From assembly GCF_040151475.1 (NCBI RefSeq), contig NZ_JBDKWG010000132.1, forward strand, positions 1 through 64,000: a stretch of 64,000 bases of DNA, read 5' to 3'. Shown here one piece after another: positions 46,027-55,191 of this stretch. Positions within the stretch are counted from its first letter, which is position 1; each line of letters starts with the position of its first letter. This stretch comes from CAXBNB01 sp040151475. GTDB taxonomy: Bacteria > Bacteroidota > Bacteroidia > Cytophagales > Cyclobacteriaceae. A model generated the notes under the pieces. It made no database searches. It was given only the letters and a program-made list of their open reading frames with translations, and was not told the DNA's origin. A program made the translations under genes and the position numbers.

Positions 46027-49000
46027 ATGAAAAATAAAATATTTATAGTTGGTAGCATTATTATGCTACTGACACAGATAAGTTTTGCTCAGGCTCCTAT
46101 TGTCTATCTTCCTTTAGATAGTGATTTGAACGATGAAAGTGGTAATGATCTCCATGCAACCAACGGAGGAACTGCAGATGCCGAATTTGTGAATGATGGA
46201 GAAAGAGGAAGTGTGGCTTTCTTTCCTAAGGCATCTCATGCGCAATTGCCACTAGACCCAAAGCTTGATTTTGGCACGTCTGATTTTTCTTTTGCTTTTT
46301 GGGTAAAAATAGATAATGCTACCCTTGATACTGAGAGTGATCCTGCAATCATCAGTAACAAAGATTGGGGAGACGGAACCAATACAGGGTTTGTTCTGGC
46401 TTTGGATGGAGCAGGTGTTGTAGGAGAACATCAGTGGACGGTAAATGTTGCGGATGATGATGCATTAAATGACAGATTGGATTGGGATGCTGATGACAAT
46501 GCCACTCCTAATTTGGTTGACAATACCTGGCATTTTGTAGCAGTCGTTTTTGATAGAAGTGGTGCAAATATGATGAATGTTTATTTTGATGGAGAGTTGA
46601 AACAAACGGATGCGGCGCAGGATTCTAAGGACTTGTCTTTGCTTCCTGGTAATTTGTCAGATCCTACTTTGCCTTTTACTATTATGAATGATGGTACAGG
46701 TAATTACAATCAATCCCGTGATTTCGAAGCATCTTTAGATGATATCTTGATATACGACAGGGTGATTACTGCCGATGAAGTGGCGGATTTACATGCTAAT
46801 GGTTATTCCATAGATCCAGCATTGGGAGCATCTGTTTACCTGCCATTTGATAGTGATTTGAATGATGTTAGTGGTAATGATCTTCATGCAACCAATGGGG
46901 GAACTGCCGATGCTGAGTTTGTGAGTGATGCAGTAAGAGGAGATGTAGCTTTCTTTCCAAAGGCATCCCATGCGCAATTGCCACTAGACCCAAAGCTTGA
47001 TTTTGGCACGTCTGATTTTTCTTTTGCTTTTTGGGTGAAAATAGATAATGCTACCCTTGATACTGAGAGTGATCCTGCAATCATCAGTAACAAAGATTGG
47101 GGTAGTGGGGAAAATACTGGTTTTGTGTTGGCTTTGGATGGAGCAGGTGTTGTTGGTAAGCACCAATGGACGGTAAATGTTGCGGATGATGATGCTTTAA
47201 ATGACAGATTGGATTGGGATGCTGATGACAATGCCACTCCTAATTTGGTTGACAATACCTGGCATTTTGTAGCAGTGGTTTTTGATAGGAGTGGTTCAAA
47301 TACAATGAATGTTTATTTTGATGGAGAATTAAAACAAACGGATGCGGCGCAGGATTCTAAGGACTTGTCTTTGCTTCCTGGTAATTTGTCAGATCCTACT
47401 TTGCCTTTTACCATTATGAATGATGCAACAGGCGCATACAATCAATCCCGTGACTTTGAGGCATGGATAGACGACTTACGCATTTGGTCTGGTAAGGCAC
47501 TTAGTGCCACTGAGGTAATGGATACATATAATTTTGTAGCAGATGATGGAGGAATTGATATGGTATTTGGTGCTGATGTCTATCTCCCTTTGGATGAAAA
47601 CTTAAATGATGAAAGTGGAAACGACTTGCATGCCATCAATGGTGGAACACAAGATGTTGTTTTTGTCAATGATACTGAACGTGGTTTAGTGGCTGATTTT
47701 CCATTGGCATCACATGCTAAACTTCCACTCGATGACAAATTGGATTTTGGAGTAGAAGATTTTTCTTTTGCTTTTTGGGTAAAAGTTGATGCTGCTACTT
47801 TGGCAACTGCTAGTGATCCTGCGATCATCAGTAACAAAGATTGGGGTGGTGGAGAAAATACAGGTTTTGTCGTTGCATTGGATGGAGCAGGAGTTGTAGG
47901 AGAACATCAGTGGACGGTAAATGTTGCAGATGATGATGCCTTAAATGACAGGTTGGATTGGGATGCAGACGACAATGATACGCCTAACTTGGTGGATAAT
48001 GCCTGGCATTTTATAGCAGTTGTTTTTGATAGAAGTGGTGCAAATATGATGAATGTTTATTTTGATGGTAAGTTGAAACAAAGTGACCCTGATCAGGATT
48101 CAAAAGATTTATCATTGTTGCCAGGAAATCTCTCAGATCCTACTTTACCTTTTACTATCATGAATGATGCCACTGGTGCTTACAATCAATCTCGTGATTT
48201 TTCTGCCAGGCTTGATGATGTTAGAATCTGGAAAGGAAAGGCTCTTACTGCCACTGAAGTGCTTGAAATTTATAGCCCTTATGATAAGAGCTATGAAGCG
48301 AGTGTATTCTTGCCATTTAATAATAATTTAGAGGACTTCAGTGGTAATGAATTGAATGCAACAGATGTAGGTGTGGTTTCTACAGAATTTGTAGTAGATG
48401 CTGAAAGGGGTGACGTGGCTTTCTTTCCAAAAACAGCATTTGCTCAGCTTCCCTTAGATCCAAAATTGGAATTTGGTACTGATGATTTTTCAGTTGCTTT
48501 TTGGGTGAAAATAGATGATGCAACTCTTGATACTGATAGTGATCCTGCAATAATGGGAAACAAAAATTGGGATGGAGGAAGCAATCCGGGATTTGTGATT
48601 GCCTTGGACGGTGCTACTATAGCTGGGAGTAACCGTTGGACAGTAAATGCGGCAGATGATCATGCCAATAATGCAAGGAATGATTGGGAATCAAAAGATA
48701 ATGGTGATACAGAACTGGTGGATAATACCTGGCATTTTGTAGCCGTTTCGTTTGACCGGGATGCTACATTGAATGTTTATTTTGATGGGGAATTGAAACA
48801 AATTGACCAGACTGACAGATCAAAGAACCTTACGATTTTGCCGGGTAATATTCATGATCCTAATTTACATTTTAATATTATGCAAGATGGTTCTGGCATT
48901 TATAATGATCCTCGTGAGTTTGCAGCATGGCTGGATAATGTGCGTATCTGGAACAGGGTCATTACACCTACAGAAGTGATGACTATTTTCACACAAGATA

Positions 49001-49326
49001 CAGGAAACGGAGCTACAGTAAACGAAGGGTCAGAAGTAATTGTATTGAATATAGAAGAATTAGAAAAACAACCATTTAGTGTATATCCTAATCCTATTAG
49101 AAATGGATGGTCCAGATTCAATTTTAGTTTGGATCAACCTTCACAAGTGAACCTTGTAATTTACAATCAATCAGGGATGGTTGTGGAAAACCGTGTGAAT
49201 GAGAATTTACCTTCAGGAAACCATACCATCGAATGGAATGCTTCCGGCAATCAGTCTGGTATGTATTACTACAGATTGCAGGGGGCTAATATTCAGCAGT
49301 CTGGTAAGATTATTCTTGTCAGATAA
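46027..49326 (+). CDS. Surface protein with four LamG domains and a type IX secretion signal
   Basis: This 1099-residue protein has a Sec signal (about 1-21, SFAQ). Four tandem LamG/concanavalin-like modules start near residues 25, 268, 515 and 758. Each opens with a YLP(L/F)D...ESGNDLHATNGG-like pattern and contains DPAIISNKDWG. A type A T9SS C-terminal sorting domain starts near residue 1018 (SVYPNPIRNG, then QSGMYYYRLQ). The second LamG is almost identical to the first at DNA level with a 732-base offset. It has no catalytic motif I can see, so it is probably the operon's surface glycan-binding protein. T9SS export for such a protein is notable. Confidence 0.9.
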   Translation: MKNKIFIVGSIIMLLTQISFAQAPIVYLPLDSDLNDESGNDLHATNGGTADAEFVNDGERGSVAFFPKASHAQLPLDPKLDFGTSDFSFAFWVKIDNATLDTESDPAIISNKDWGDGTNTGFVLALDGAGVVGEHQWTVNVADDDALNDRLDWDADDNATPNLVDNTWHFVAVVFDRSGANMMNVYFDGELKQTDAAQDSKDLSLLPGNLSDPTLPFTIMNDGTGNYNQSRDFEASLDDILIYDRVITADEVADLHANGYSIDPALGASVYLPFDSDLNDVSGNDLHATNGGTADAEFVSDAVRGDVAFFPKASHAQLPLDPKLDFGTSDFSFAFWVKIDNATLDTESDPAIISNKDWGSGENTGFVLALDGAGVVGKHQWTVNVADDDALNDRLDWDADDNATPNLVDNTWHFVAVVFDRSGSNTMNVYFDGELKQTDAAQDSKDLSLLPGNLSDPTLPFTIMNDATGAYNQSRDFEAWIDDLRIWSGKALSATEVMDTYNFVADDGGIDMVFGADVYLPLDENLNDESGNDLHAINGGTQDVVFVNDTERGLVADFPLASHAKLPLDDKLDFGVEDFSFAFWVKVDAATLATASDPAIISNKDWGGGENTGFVVALDGAGVVGEHQWTVNVADDDALNDRLDWDADDNDTPNLVDNAWHFIAVVFDRSGANMMNVYFDGKLKQSDPDQDSKDLSLLPGNLSDPTLPFTIMNDATGAYNQSRDFSARLDDVRIWKGKALTATEVLEIYSPYDKSYEASVFLPFNNNLEDFSGNELNATDVGVVSTEFVVDAERGDVAFFPKTAFAQLPLDPKLEFGTDDFSVAFWVKIDDATLDTDSDPAIMGNKNWDGGSNPGFVIALDGATIAGSNRWTVNAADDHANNARNDWESKDNGDTELVDNTWHFVAVSFDRDATLNVYFDGELKQIDQTDRSKNLTILPGNIHDPNLHFNIMQDGSGIYNDPREFAAWLDNVRIWNRVITPTEVMTIFTQDTGNGATVNEGSEVIVLNIEELEKQPFSVYPNPIRNGWSRFNFSLDQPSQVNLVIYNQSGMVVENRVNENLPSGNHTIEWNASGNQSGMYYYRLQGANIQQSGKIILVR
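46240..47440 (+). repeat. Near-identical tandem LamG coding repeats (offset 732 bp)
   Basis: The blocks 46241-46370 and 46973-47102, and again around 46600-46680 and 47330-47412, are almost identical in DNA as well as protein. The third and fourth modules have diverged. This implies a recent internal duplication or gene conversion between modules 1 and 2. Confidence 0.85.
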
Positions 49327-49365
49327 TTGGCGGTTGTTTATTTAATTAATTTAAATTTCGAAGAA

Positions 49366-49854
49366 ATGAAAAACTTAAAAATTATATTTCAATTGATCAT
49401 GCTGGTATGCATTTCGGCACTTACCGGATGTGGAGAGGATGTTGATGATGGGAAAATAGAGATTACACTGGTAGATTCTCAATTGGCAGCAGTAGCTATG
49501 AGAGGCACCTGGGGGCAGGCATCTAATGCTGTACTACCCGCAGGCACTACTGAAGGTGTGCTGGATAAACTTTCATTGAGGTTTACCATTACCGATGATT
49601 ATGAGCCAGATACATTTGTAGCATCAGGAGAGGTTGCCATGGACTATTTGTTCAAGCCCGGGAGTGGCACATGGAAATGGGTCGATGGATCAACTACTCA
49701 GATAGAGCTGGTGGGTGTTTCACCTGTTACACTAATTAATGTAGCAGAAGATGGCCAAAGTTTCAGGTTGACTTTTACTTACAATGGTGAAGAAGAAGGT
49801 AGAACGTCTGGAATCGGTGAGTACAGCGTAACGTTGACTAAAATTGCACCTTAA
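49366..49854 (+). CDS. Small lipoprotein of the susCD operon, unknown function
   Basis: The 162-residue protein starts at ATG 49366, which gives a proper lipoprotein signal (SALTGC, Cys about 22); a longer TTG frame from 49327 is rejected. The rest is a compact beta-rich domain with no motif I recognise. It is the last gene of the susC-susD-LamG operon, a place often taken by accessory surface glycan-binding proteins. A terminator follows. Confidence 0.8.
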   Translation: MKNLKIIFQLIMLVCISALTGCGEDVDDGKIEITLVDSQLAAVAMRGTWGQASNAVLPAGTTEGVLDKLSLRFTITDDYEPDTFVASGEVAMDYLFKPGSGTWKWVDGSTTQIELVGVSPVTLINVAEDGQSFRLTFTYNGEEEGRTSGIGEYSVTLTKIAP

Positions 49855-49889
49855 CTTATTGATTTTTAAAGGTAATCTTAATAGATAGC

Positions 49890-49947
49890 AAAATTCTCCT
49901 GTTCACTTGCTCTTTAAATAACAGAGCTTAGAGACAGGAGAATTTTT
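49890..49947 (+). terminator. Intrinsic terminator ending the susCD operon
   Basis: The 13-base arms AAAATTCTCCTGT (49890-49902) and ACAGGAGAATTTT (49934-49946) are followed by further T. This is a strong stem and marks the operon end. Confidence 0.88.
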
Positions 49948-50044
49948 GTTTAAGTTCAGTAGTTGACTCTGTTACATTACTGAGATAAAAAATGCATAGG
50001 TATTCAAAATTCAACAACACTCATTCAGTTTTAATATGGATGAG

Positions 50045-50060
50045 ATGCAAAGCTTTGCAT
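50045..50060. promoter_or_regulatory. Perfect palindrome, LacI-type operator before the GH38 mannosidase
   Basis: ATGCAAAGCTTTGCAT is a perfect 16-bp palindrome whose arms TGCAAA/TTTGCA and 2-base centre match the two sites before the inositol genes. It lies 106 bases upstream of the GH38 start in a non-coding region, so it probably answers to the same LacI-family protein encoded at 6281. Confidence 0.75.
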
Positions 50061-50165
50061 AAAATAACCAGAGCAAAACATGAGGTTATGCGCCTAAAAT
50101 GACAATATTCGTAAGCCTGAATATTGATTCTATCCTTAAAAACAAATATAACTGTAGGGCATATT

Positions 50166-53100
50166 ATGAGAAAACATTCAACACTTACACTTAGCCGGAT
50201 TGAAGCTTTTCTGGAAAAGCTGACAAAAGCATATTATAAAAGCCCCGTAGATTTTAAATTGAGCTATTTTAAATCTGCTGAACCCACCACATTTGAAGAG
50301 CAGAAAAAAGCCACATATAAACCCATAGCAGTTGGAGAAAATTGGGGCAGCAACTTTGACTGTGCCTGGTTTAAGCTTACTGGTACAATTCCAGAATCGT
50401 TTAAAGGCCATGAAGTTGTGGCTTTGATCAATCTGGGAGGAGAAGTATGTATTTATGACCATGAAGGTAAGGCTATTCAGGGGCTTACAAACAAGAGAAT
50501 AGGGAATGAGTTTGATGAAGCTGAGATTAAACGAAGGGTTTACCTGACTGATAAAGCCAATGGGAATGAAGAGATCAATTTATTGATGGATGCTGGTGCC
50601 AACAACATTATGGGAGTATCAGAGCTCAATGGAGTAATCATAGCAGATGGCACAGTCAACCAGGCGGAGATGGCCATATTTGATAGAAATAAGTGGCAGC
50701 TTTTTTTAGATTATGATTTACTGTTTAAGTTTCAGGCTCTGCTTGAAGAAAAGTCAAGACATAAAAAAACAATTATATATGCGCTGAATGAAGTCATCAA
50801 TTTGTATGGTGATGGCAGTGATGAAAATGTTCAGTCTTGCCGGGAAGTATTAGCAGTTGAATTGAAGAAAAGAGCTAATGCTTCAGCTATGAAAGTAAGT
50901 GCCATAGGGCATGCTCATATTGATATTGCCTGGTTGTGGCCGTTGCGTGAGACAGTAAGGAAAACAGCGAGATCATTTTCTACAGCATTGAAAATGATGG
51001 AGGAATATCCGGAATATAAATTTGGAGCAAGCCAACCTCATTTGTATCAAATGGTGAAGGACAATCATCCTGAATTGTTTGAAAGGATAAAAGAAGCTGT
51101 AAAGCAAGGTAGATGGGAGTGTCAGGGAGGTATGTGGGTAGAGGCTGATTGCAATGTGAGTGGTGGGGAGTCCTTGGTAAGACAGCTTCTCTATGGTAAG
51201 AAATTTTTCAAAGAGGAATTTGATCAGGATGTGGATAATTTATGGCTTCCGGATGTATTTGGTTACAGTGCTGCTTTGCCCCAGATGCTGATTAAATCTG
51301 GTATCAATTTCTTTATGACTCAAAAGATATCCTGGAATCAATTTAATAGATTTCCACATCATACTTTTATATGGGAGGGGTTAGACGGTACGGAGATTTT
51401 CTCTCATTTTTTATGCAACGATACTTACAATTCCAATTGCGCTCCTGATAATATCAAGATGTTTGAAACTGCCAATCAGGATGCTGACCGAACAGAGCAT
51501 TCTTTGCTGCTTTATGGTGTAGGCGATGGAGGAGGGGGTCCTGACCGCAAGCATATCGAACGGCTTAGACGAATGGCGGATTTGGAAGACATGCCCAAGG
51601 TCGAGATGGAATTTGCAAGAGATTTTTTCCAAAAAATAAAAGCCACTGCCAAAGACCTCCAAAAATGGAATGGAGAACTGTATTTGGAGTATCACAGAGG
51701 TACGCTCACTACTCAGGCTTTAGTGAAGAAGAAGAATAGAAAACTGGAGATTTTGATTAGAGAAGTAGAGTTCTTGTTTTCTATGTTTGGAATGGAAATC
51801 TATCCGCAGGATCAACTGGAAAGGTTATGGAAAGTGATATTATTGAATCAGTTTCATGACATTATTCCCGGATCCTCTATCAATAGAGTTTATAAAGAGT
51901 GTCATGAAGAATATGATGCAGCGAGATTGGAATTGTTGGATTTGCTCAAAGAAGGAGAATCCAGACTACTGGCAAATGCTGAAAGTCATGACCTGGAAGG
52001 CAAAAATGGACTACTGGTTTACAATAGCCTGAGTTGGGACAGAGAAGAAATTGTGGAAATTCCCGAAGGAATCACAAAGGTAAAAGTTCCTTCTTTAGGG
52101 TATGCTGTTGTACACGATCCTGTTGACCTGTTTGCTGATTTAAGCGTTACCGACTGTCAGTTGGAGAATGATTTGATTCGGGTAGTACTCAATGATCAGG
52201 GCTATGTTGAGTCAATATATGATAAGGAATTTGACAGGGAAATCCTACAGGAAGGTCAATTGGCTAATGTTTTCAAACTATATGAAGACCAACCAATTAC
52301 CTATGAGGCATGGGATGTTGATATTTATTATGAAGAAATCCCGCCAGTGTTGCCGAAGCTTGTGTCGAAGCATGTAATGGAGCATGGAAAACTTAGGGCA
52401 TCCATTGCCATTAAGTTTAAGGGAGAAAAATTCGAATTGGATCAGATCATAAGCCTGTCGGAGGGGTCTAAACGCATTGATTTTCATACCACAGTAGATT
52501 GGAATGAAGATCAGAAAATGCTTAGAGTGGATTTTCCTGTAAAGATCAAATCTCAACAAGCTACTTTCGAAATTCAATATGGCCATGTAAAACGAAATAC
52601 CCATAGCAATACAAGCTGGGATATGGCTCAATTTGAGGTAGTAGCTCATAAATGGGCCGACTTATCACAACCCAATTATGGTGTGGCATTGATCAACGAT
52701 TGCAAGTATGGGCACAAAATAAAAGACAATATCATTAGTCTCAATTTGTTACGTTCGCCAAAATCGCCAGATGCTGAGGCAGATATGCATGTTCATGAAT
52801 TTAGCTATGCCCTTTTTCCACATACAGGTGATCATATAGAAGGAAAAGTGGTGCAAGAGGCATACCAATTTAACTTTCCAATGAGGGTATTACCCTTTTC
52901 AGGTAAATTGGGTGGAGGAGATTCAGATTATTCCGGAATTAGGTTGAGTAAAGAAAATGTGATTATTGAGTCATTGAAAAAGGCAGAATACTCTGATAGC
53001 CTCATACTAAGGTTGTATGAATCCTCCGGGATAGATACGGATTTGGAGTTGACCTGTGCCGAGAATATTGACAAGGTCTGGATAACTAATTTAATGGAAG

Positions 53101-53192
53101 AAGATGAAAAGGTTATTGATGTTCAGAATGATACATTGAAATTACACTTTAATCCATTTGAGATCAATACATTGAAACTAAAATTCAAATGA
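50166..53192 (+). CDS. GH38 alpha-mannosidase, cytoplasmic
   Basis: This is a 1008-residue enzyme. ATG 50166 is preferred over an upstream TTG. The GH38 catalytic domain carries the zinc site H249-A-H251-I-D253 (HAHIDIAWLWP) and the nucleophile Asp328 in MWVEADCN. LWLPDVFGYSAALPQ follows, and beta-sandwich domains make up the C-terminal half. With no signal peptide it should act in the cytoplasm, like MngB or class II alpha-mannosidases, on imported mannosyl oligosaccharides or mannosyl conjugates (mannosyl-inositol or mannosyl-glycerate types are possible). The gene has its own promoter region with a LacI-type operator shared with the inositol genes. Confidence 0.93.
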   Translation: MRKHSTLTLSRIEAFLEKLTKAYYKSPVDFKLSYFKSAEPTTFEEQKKATYKPIAVGENWGSNFDCAWFKLTGTIPESFKGHEVVALINLGGEVCIYDHEGKAIQGLTNKRIGNEFDEAEIKRRVYLTDKANGNEEINLLMDAGANNIMGVSELNGVIIADGTVNQAEMAIFDRNKWQLFLDYDLLFKFQALLEEKSRHKKTIIYALNEVINLYGDGSDENVQSCREVLAVELKKRANASAMKVSAIGHAHIDIAWLWPLRETVRKTARSFSTALKMMEEYPEYKFGASQPHLYQMVKDNHPELFERIKEAVKQGRWECQGGMWVEADCNVSGGESLVRQLLYGKKFFKEEFDQDVDNLWLPDVFGYSAALPQMLIKSGINFFMTQKISWNQFNRFPHHTFIWEGLDGTEIFSHFLCNDTYNSNCAPDNIKMFETANQDADRTEHSLLLYGVGDGGGGPDRKHIERLRRMADLEDMPKVEMEFARDFFQKIKATAKDLQKWNGELYLEYHRGTLTTQALVKKKNRKLEILIREVEFLFSMFGMEIYPQDQLERLWKVILLNQFHDIIPGSSINRVYKECHEEYDAARLELLDLLKEGESRLLANAESHDLEGKNGLLVYNSLSWDREEIVEIPEGITKVKVPSLGYAVVHDPVDLFADLSVTDCQLENDLIRVVLNDQGYVESIYDKEFDREILQEGQLANVFKLYEDQPITYEAWDVDIYYEEIPPVLPKLVSKHVMEHGKLRASIAIKFKGEKFELDQIISLSEGSKRIDFHTTVDWNEDQKMLRVDFPVKIKSQQATFEIQYGHVKRNTHSNTSWDMAQFEVVAHKWADLSQPNYGVALINDCKYGHKIKDNIISLNLLRSPKSPDAEADMHVHEFSYALFPHTGDHIEGKVVQEAYQFNFPMRVLPFSGKLGGGDSDYSGIRLSKENVIIESLKKAEYSDSLILRLYESSGIDTDLELTCAENIDKVWITNLMEEDEKVIDVQNDTLKLHFNPFEINTLKLKFK

Positions 53193-53281
53193 TTTTACGG
53201 GTACTAAAAGAAAATACAAAACACTAGTATAAATTTTCTGAAGAGGATAAAGTAAATGACTCCTATTTGAACTTTTATGCG

Positions 53282-53297
53282 TCCGGAAATTTCCGGA
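53282..53297. promoter_or_regulatory. Perfect palindrome before the second sodium symporter
   Basis: TCCGGAAATTTCCGGA is a perfect 16-bp palindrome, 32 bases before the symporter start. It differs from the TGCAAA operators. It could be a separate operator or a short hairpin; there is no T-tail. Confidence 0.5.
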
Positions 53298-53328
53298 TAT
53301 ACTATTCACTATACAAAAACTATACATT

Positions 53329-55125
53329 ATGCATATCATTGATTACTCTATTGTTGCAGTTTATTTATTGAGTATTGTTCTGGTAGGGGTTTACCTCAAA
53401 GGGAAGGCGTCATCAGGTATTGAATCCTATTTTTTAGGAAGTAGAAATATACCCTGGTGGGCTCTGGGAGCCTCAGGAATGGCTTCCAATACAGACATTG
53501 CCGGCACTATGATTGGTGTGGCATTGGTGTATGCGTTAGGTACGGCTGGTTTTTTTATTGAGATCAGGGGAGGAGTAGTTTTGGTATTGGCATTTTTTAT
53601 GATTTTTATGGGAAAATGGAACCGGCGATCACAAGTAATGACCACTGCCGAATGGATGAAATACAGGTTTGGTTCCGGGAAACAAGGGGATACAGCCAGG
53701 CTGTTGAGTGCTATATCAAATATATTTTTCACCATTGCTATGGTGAGTTATTTTGCAATAGGTGCAGGTAAGTTTGCTGGTGAGTTTTTAGGAATAGATT
53801 GGAAACTGGCCGCTATAATTATGGCAGGTTTGGCAATGATTTATACAGTGGCCAGTGGGTTGTATGGAGTAGTCTGGACGGATGTCTTTCAGGGCATTCT
53901 CATATTCGGAGCTATTTTATTTGTATGTTTTAAAGCGATTACACTGGTTACGCTTCCCGATGTATTTTCAACTTCTGTCCCGTTGGCAGACGGTACTTTT
54001 CAAACTATTCAAATGAAACTGTCGGATTGGTCGAGGATTACACCACCAGCAACATTGGATTTGCCCGGAGTTTATTCTATGTATAATTTGTTTGGTTTGG
54101 CCATTACTTTTTATTTATTCAAAATTGTATTGGAAGGTAGTAGCGGAGGAAATGGCTATATGGTTCAGCGTTACTTAGCATCCAAAAGTGATAAAGAGGC
54201 AGGCTTGTTGACACTGCTGTGGACGCTTCTTTTGGCATTCAGATGGCCCTTAGTGATTTCGTTTGCCATGCTTGGCATCCACTATGGTATGAGCAATACA
54301 GTCATAGCTGATCCGGAACTTGTACTCCCGACGGTGTTGCAAAATTATTTGCCTATTGGTCTTAAAGGGCTTTTAATAGCAGCATTTATGGCTGCAGCTA
54401 TGTCCACTTTTGACTCCACGGTCAATGCTGGGGCGGCATTCTGGGTAAGAGATCTCTATCAGGCTTTCATCAACCCTGACGCTTCTGAAAAGAAATTGAT
54501 CGTGCAAAGCAGGGTAGGGTCTGTTGCAATAGTGGTATTAGGACTGCTGTTTAGTTTTACTGTATCCAATATCAATGACATTTGGGGCTGGATTTCTATG
54601 GGTATCAGTGCAGGATTATTTGTTCCTCAGATTTTGAGGTGGTACTGGGCTAGATTCAATGGATATGGATATGCCATTGGTACTTTTACAGGTGTAGTGG
54701 TTGCAGTCCTTTTGCGATTGATTGGTGGTGAAATTCCAGAATATTACTTCTTTATCATAGCGAGTGTAAGTTCTTTGCTGGGTTGTGTAATAGGTACCTA
54801 TATGACTGCTGAAACGGATAGGGCAGTGTTGGAAAATTTTTACCGGACTACCAGGCCTTTTGGTCTTTGGGGTTCTATTAAAAATATTTTTCCTGAGAGT
54901 GTAAAACTACAAATCCAAAAAGAAAACAATAGAGATATAGTTTCTACAGTAATAGCCATGGTTTGGCAATTGTCATTGTTTTTGTCAGGAATGATGCTTG
55001 TATTGGGGCATTGGGGAAAATTCGGGATTCTGATGCTGGTATTTGCAGCTACTTCGGTACTGCTTTATTTCAATTGGTACAAGCATCTGGACAATGAAGT
55101 AAAGACTGAAGATAGTATGGGCTAA
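53329..55125 (+). CDS. Sodium:solute symporter (SSS family), long form
   Basis: This is a 598-residue membrane protein with about 14 helices. It has SYFLGSRNIPWWALGASGMASN (split over residues 30-51), the core YMVQRYLASKSDKEAG and the sodium-site MAAAMSTFDSTVNAGAAF. The C-terminal extension resembles SGLT-type sugar or cyclitol carriers. Together with the upstream GH38 gene and the downstream phosphatase it probably imports a sugar or sugar conjugate freed at the surface. Its substrate is not predictable; mannose and mannosyl-inositol are candidates. Confidence 0.85.
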   Translation: MHIIDYSIVAVYLLSIVLVGVYLKGKASSGIESYFLGSRNIPWWALGASGMASNTDIAGTMIGVALVYALGTAGFFIEIRGGVVLVLAFFMIFMGKWNRRSQVMTTAEWMKYRFGSGKQGDTARLLSAISNIFFTIAMVSYFAIGAGKFAGEFLGIDWKLAAIIMAGLAMIYTVASGLYGVVWTDVFQGILIFGAILFVCFKAITLVTLPDVFSTSVPLADGTFQTIQMKLSDWSRITPPATLDLPGVYSMYNLFGLAITFYLFKIVLEGSSGGNGYMVQRYLASKSDKEAGLLTLLWTLLLAFRWPLVISFAMLGIHYGMSNTVIADPELVLPTVLQNYLPIGLKGLLIAAFMAAAMSTFDSTVNAGAAFWVRDLYQAFINPDASEKKLIVQSRVGSVAIVVLGLLFSFTVSNINDIWGWISMGISAGLFVPQILRWYWARFNGYGYAIGTFTGVVVAVLLRLIGGEIPEYYFFIIASVSSLLGCVIGTYMTAETDRAVLENFYRTTRPFGLWGSIKNIFPESVKLQIQKENNRDIVSTVIAMVWQLSLFLSGMMLVLGHWGKFGILMLVFAATSVLLYFNWYKHLDNEVKTEDSMG

Positions 55126-55191
55126 CTGAGTTTTTCTAACATAAATAAGACCGACAAGTTTGTGTTAATTTAAAATCAAAAAGTAGAAGAA

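Noticed and set aside
46027..49326. Regular repeats that could suggest a CRISPR or satellite array
   Set aside because: The repeat unit is about 730 bases, stays in frame and encodes LamG modules, so it is protein-domain repetition.
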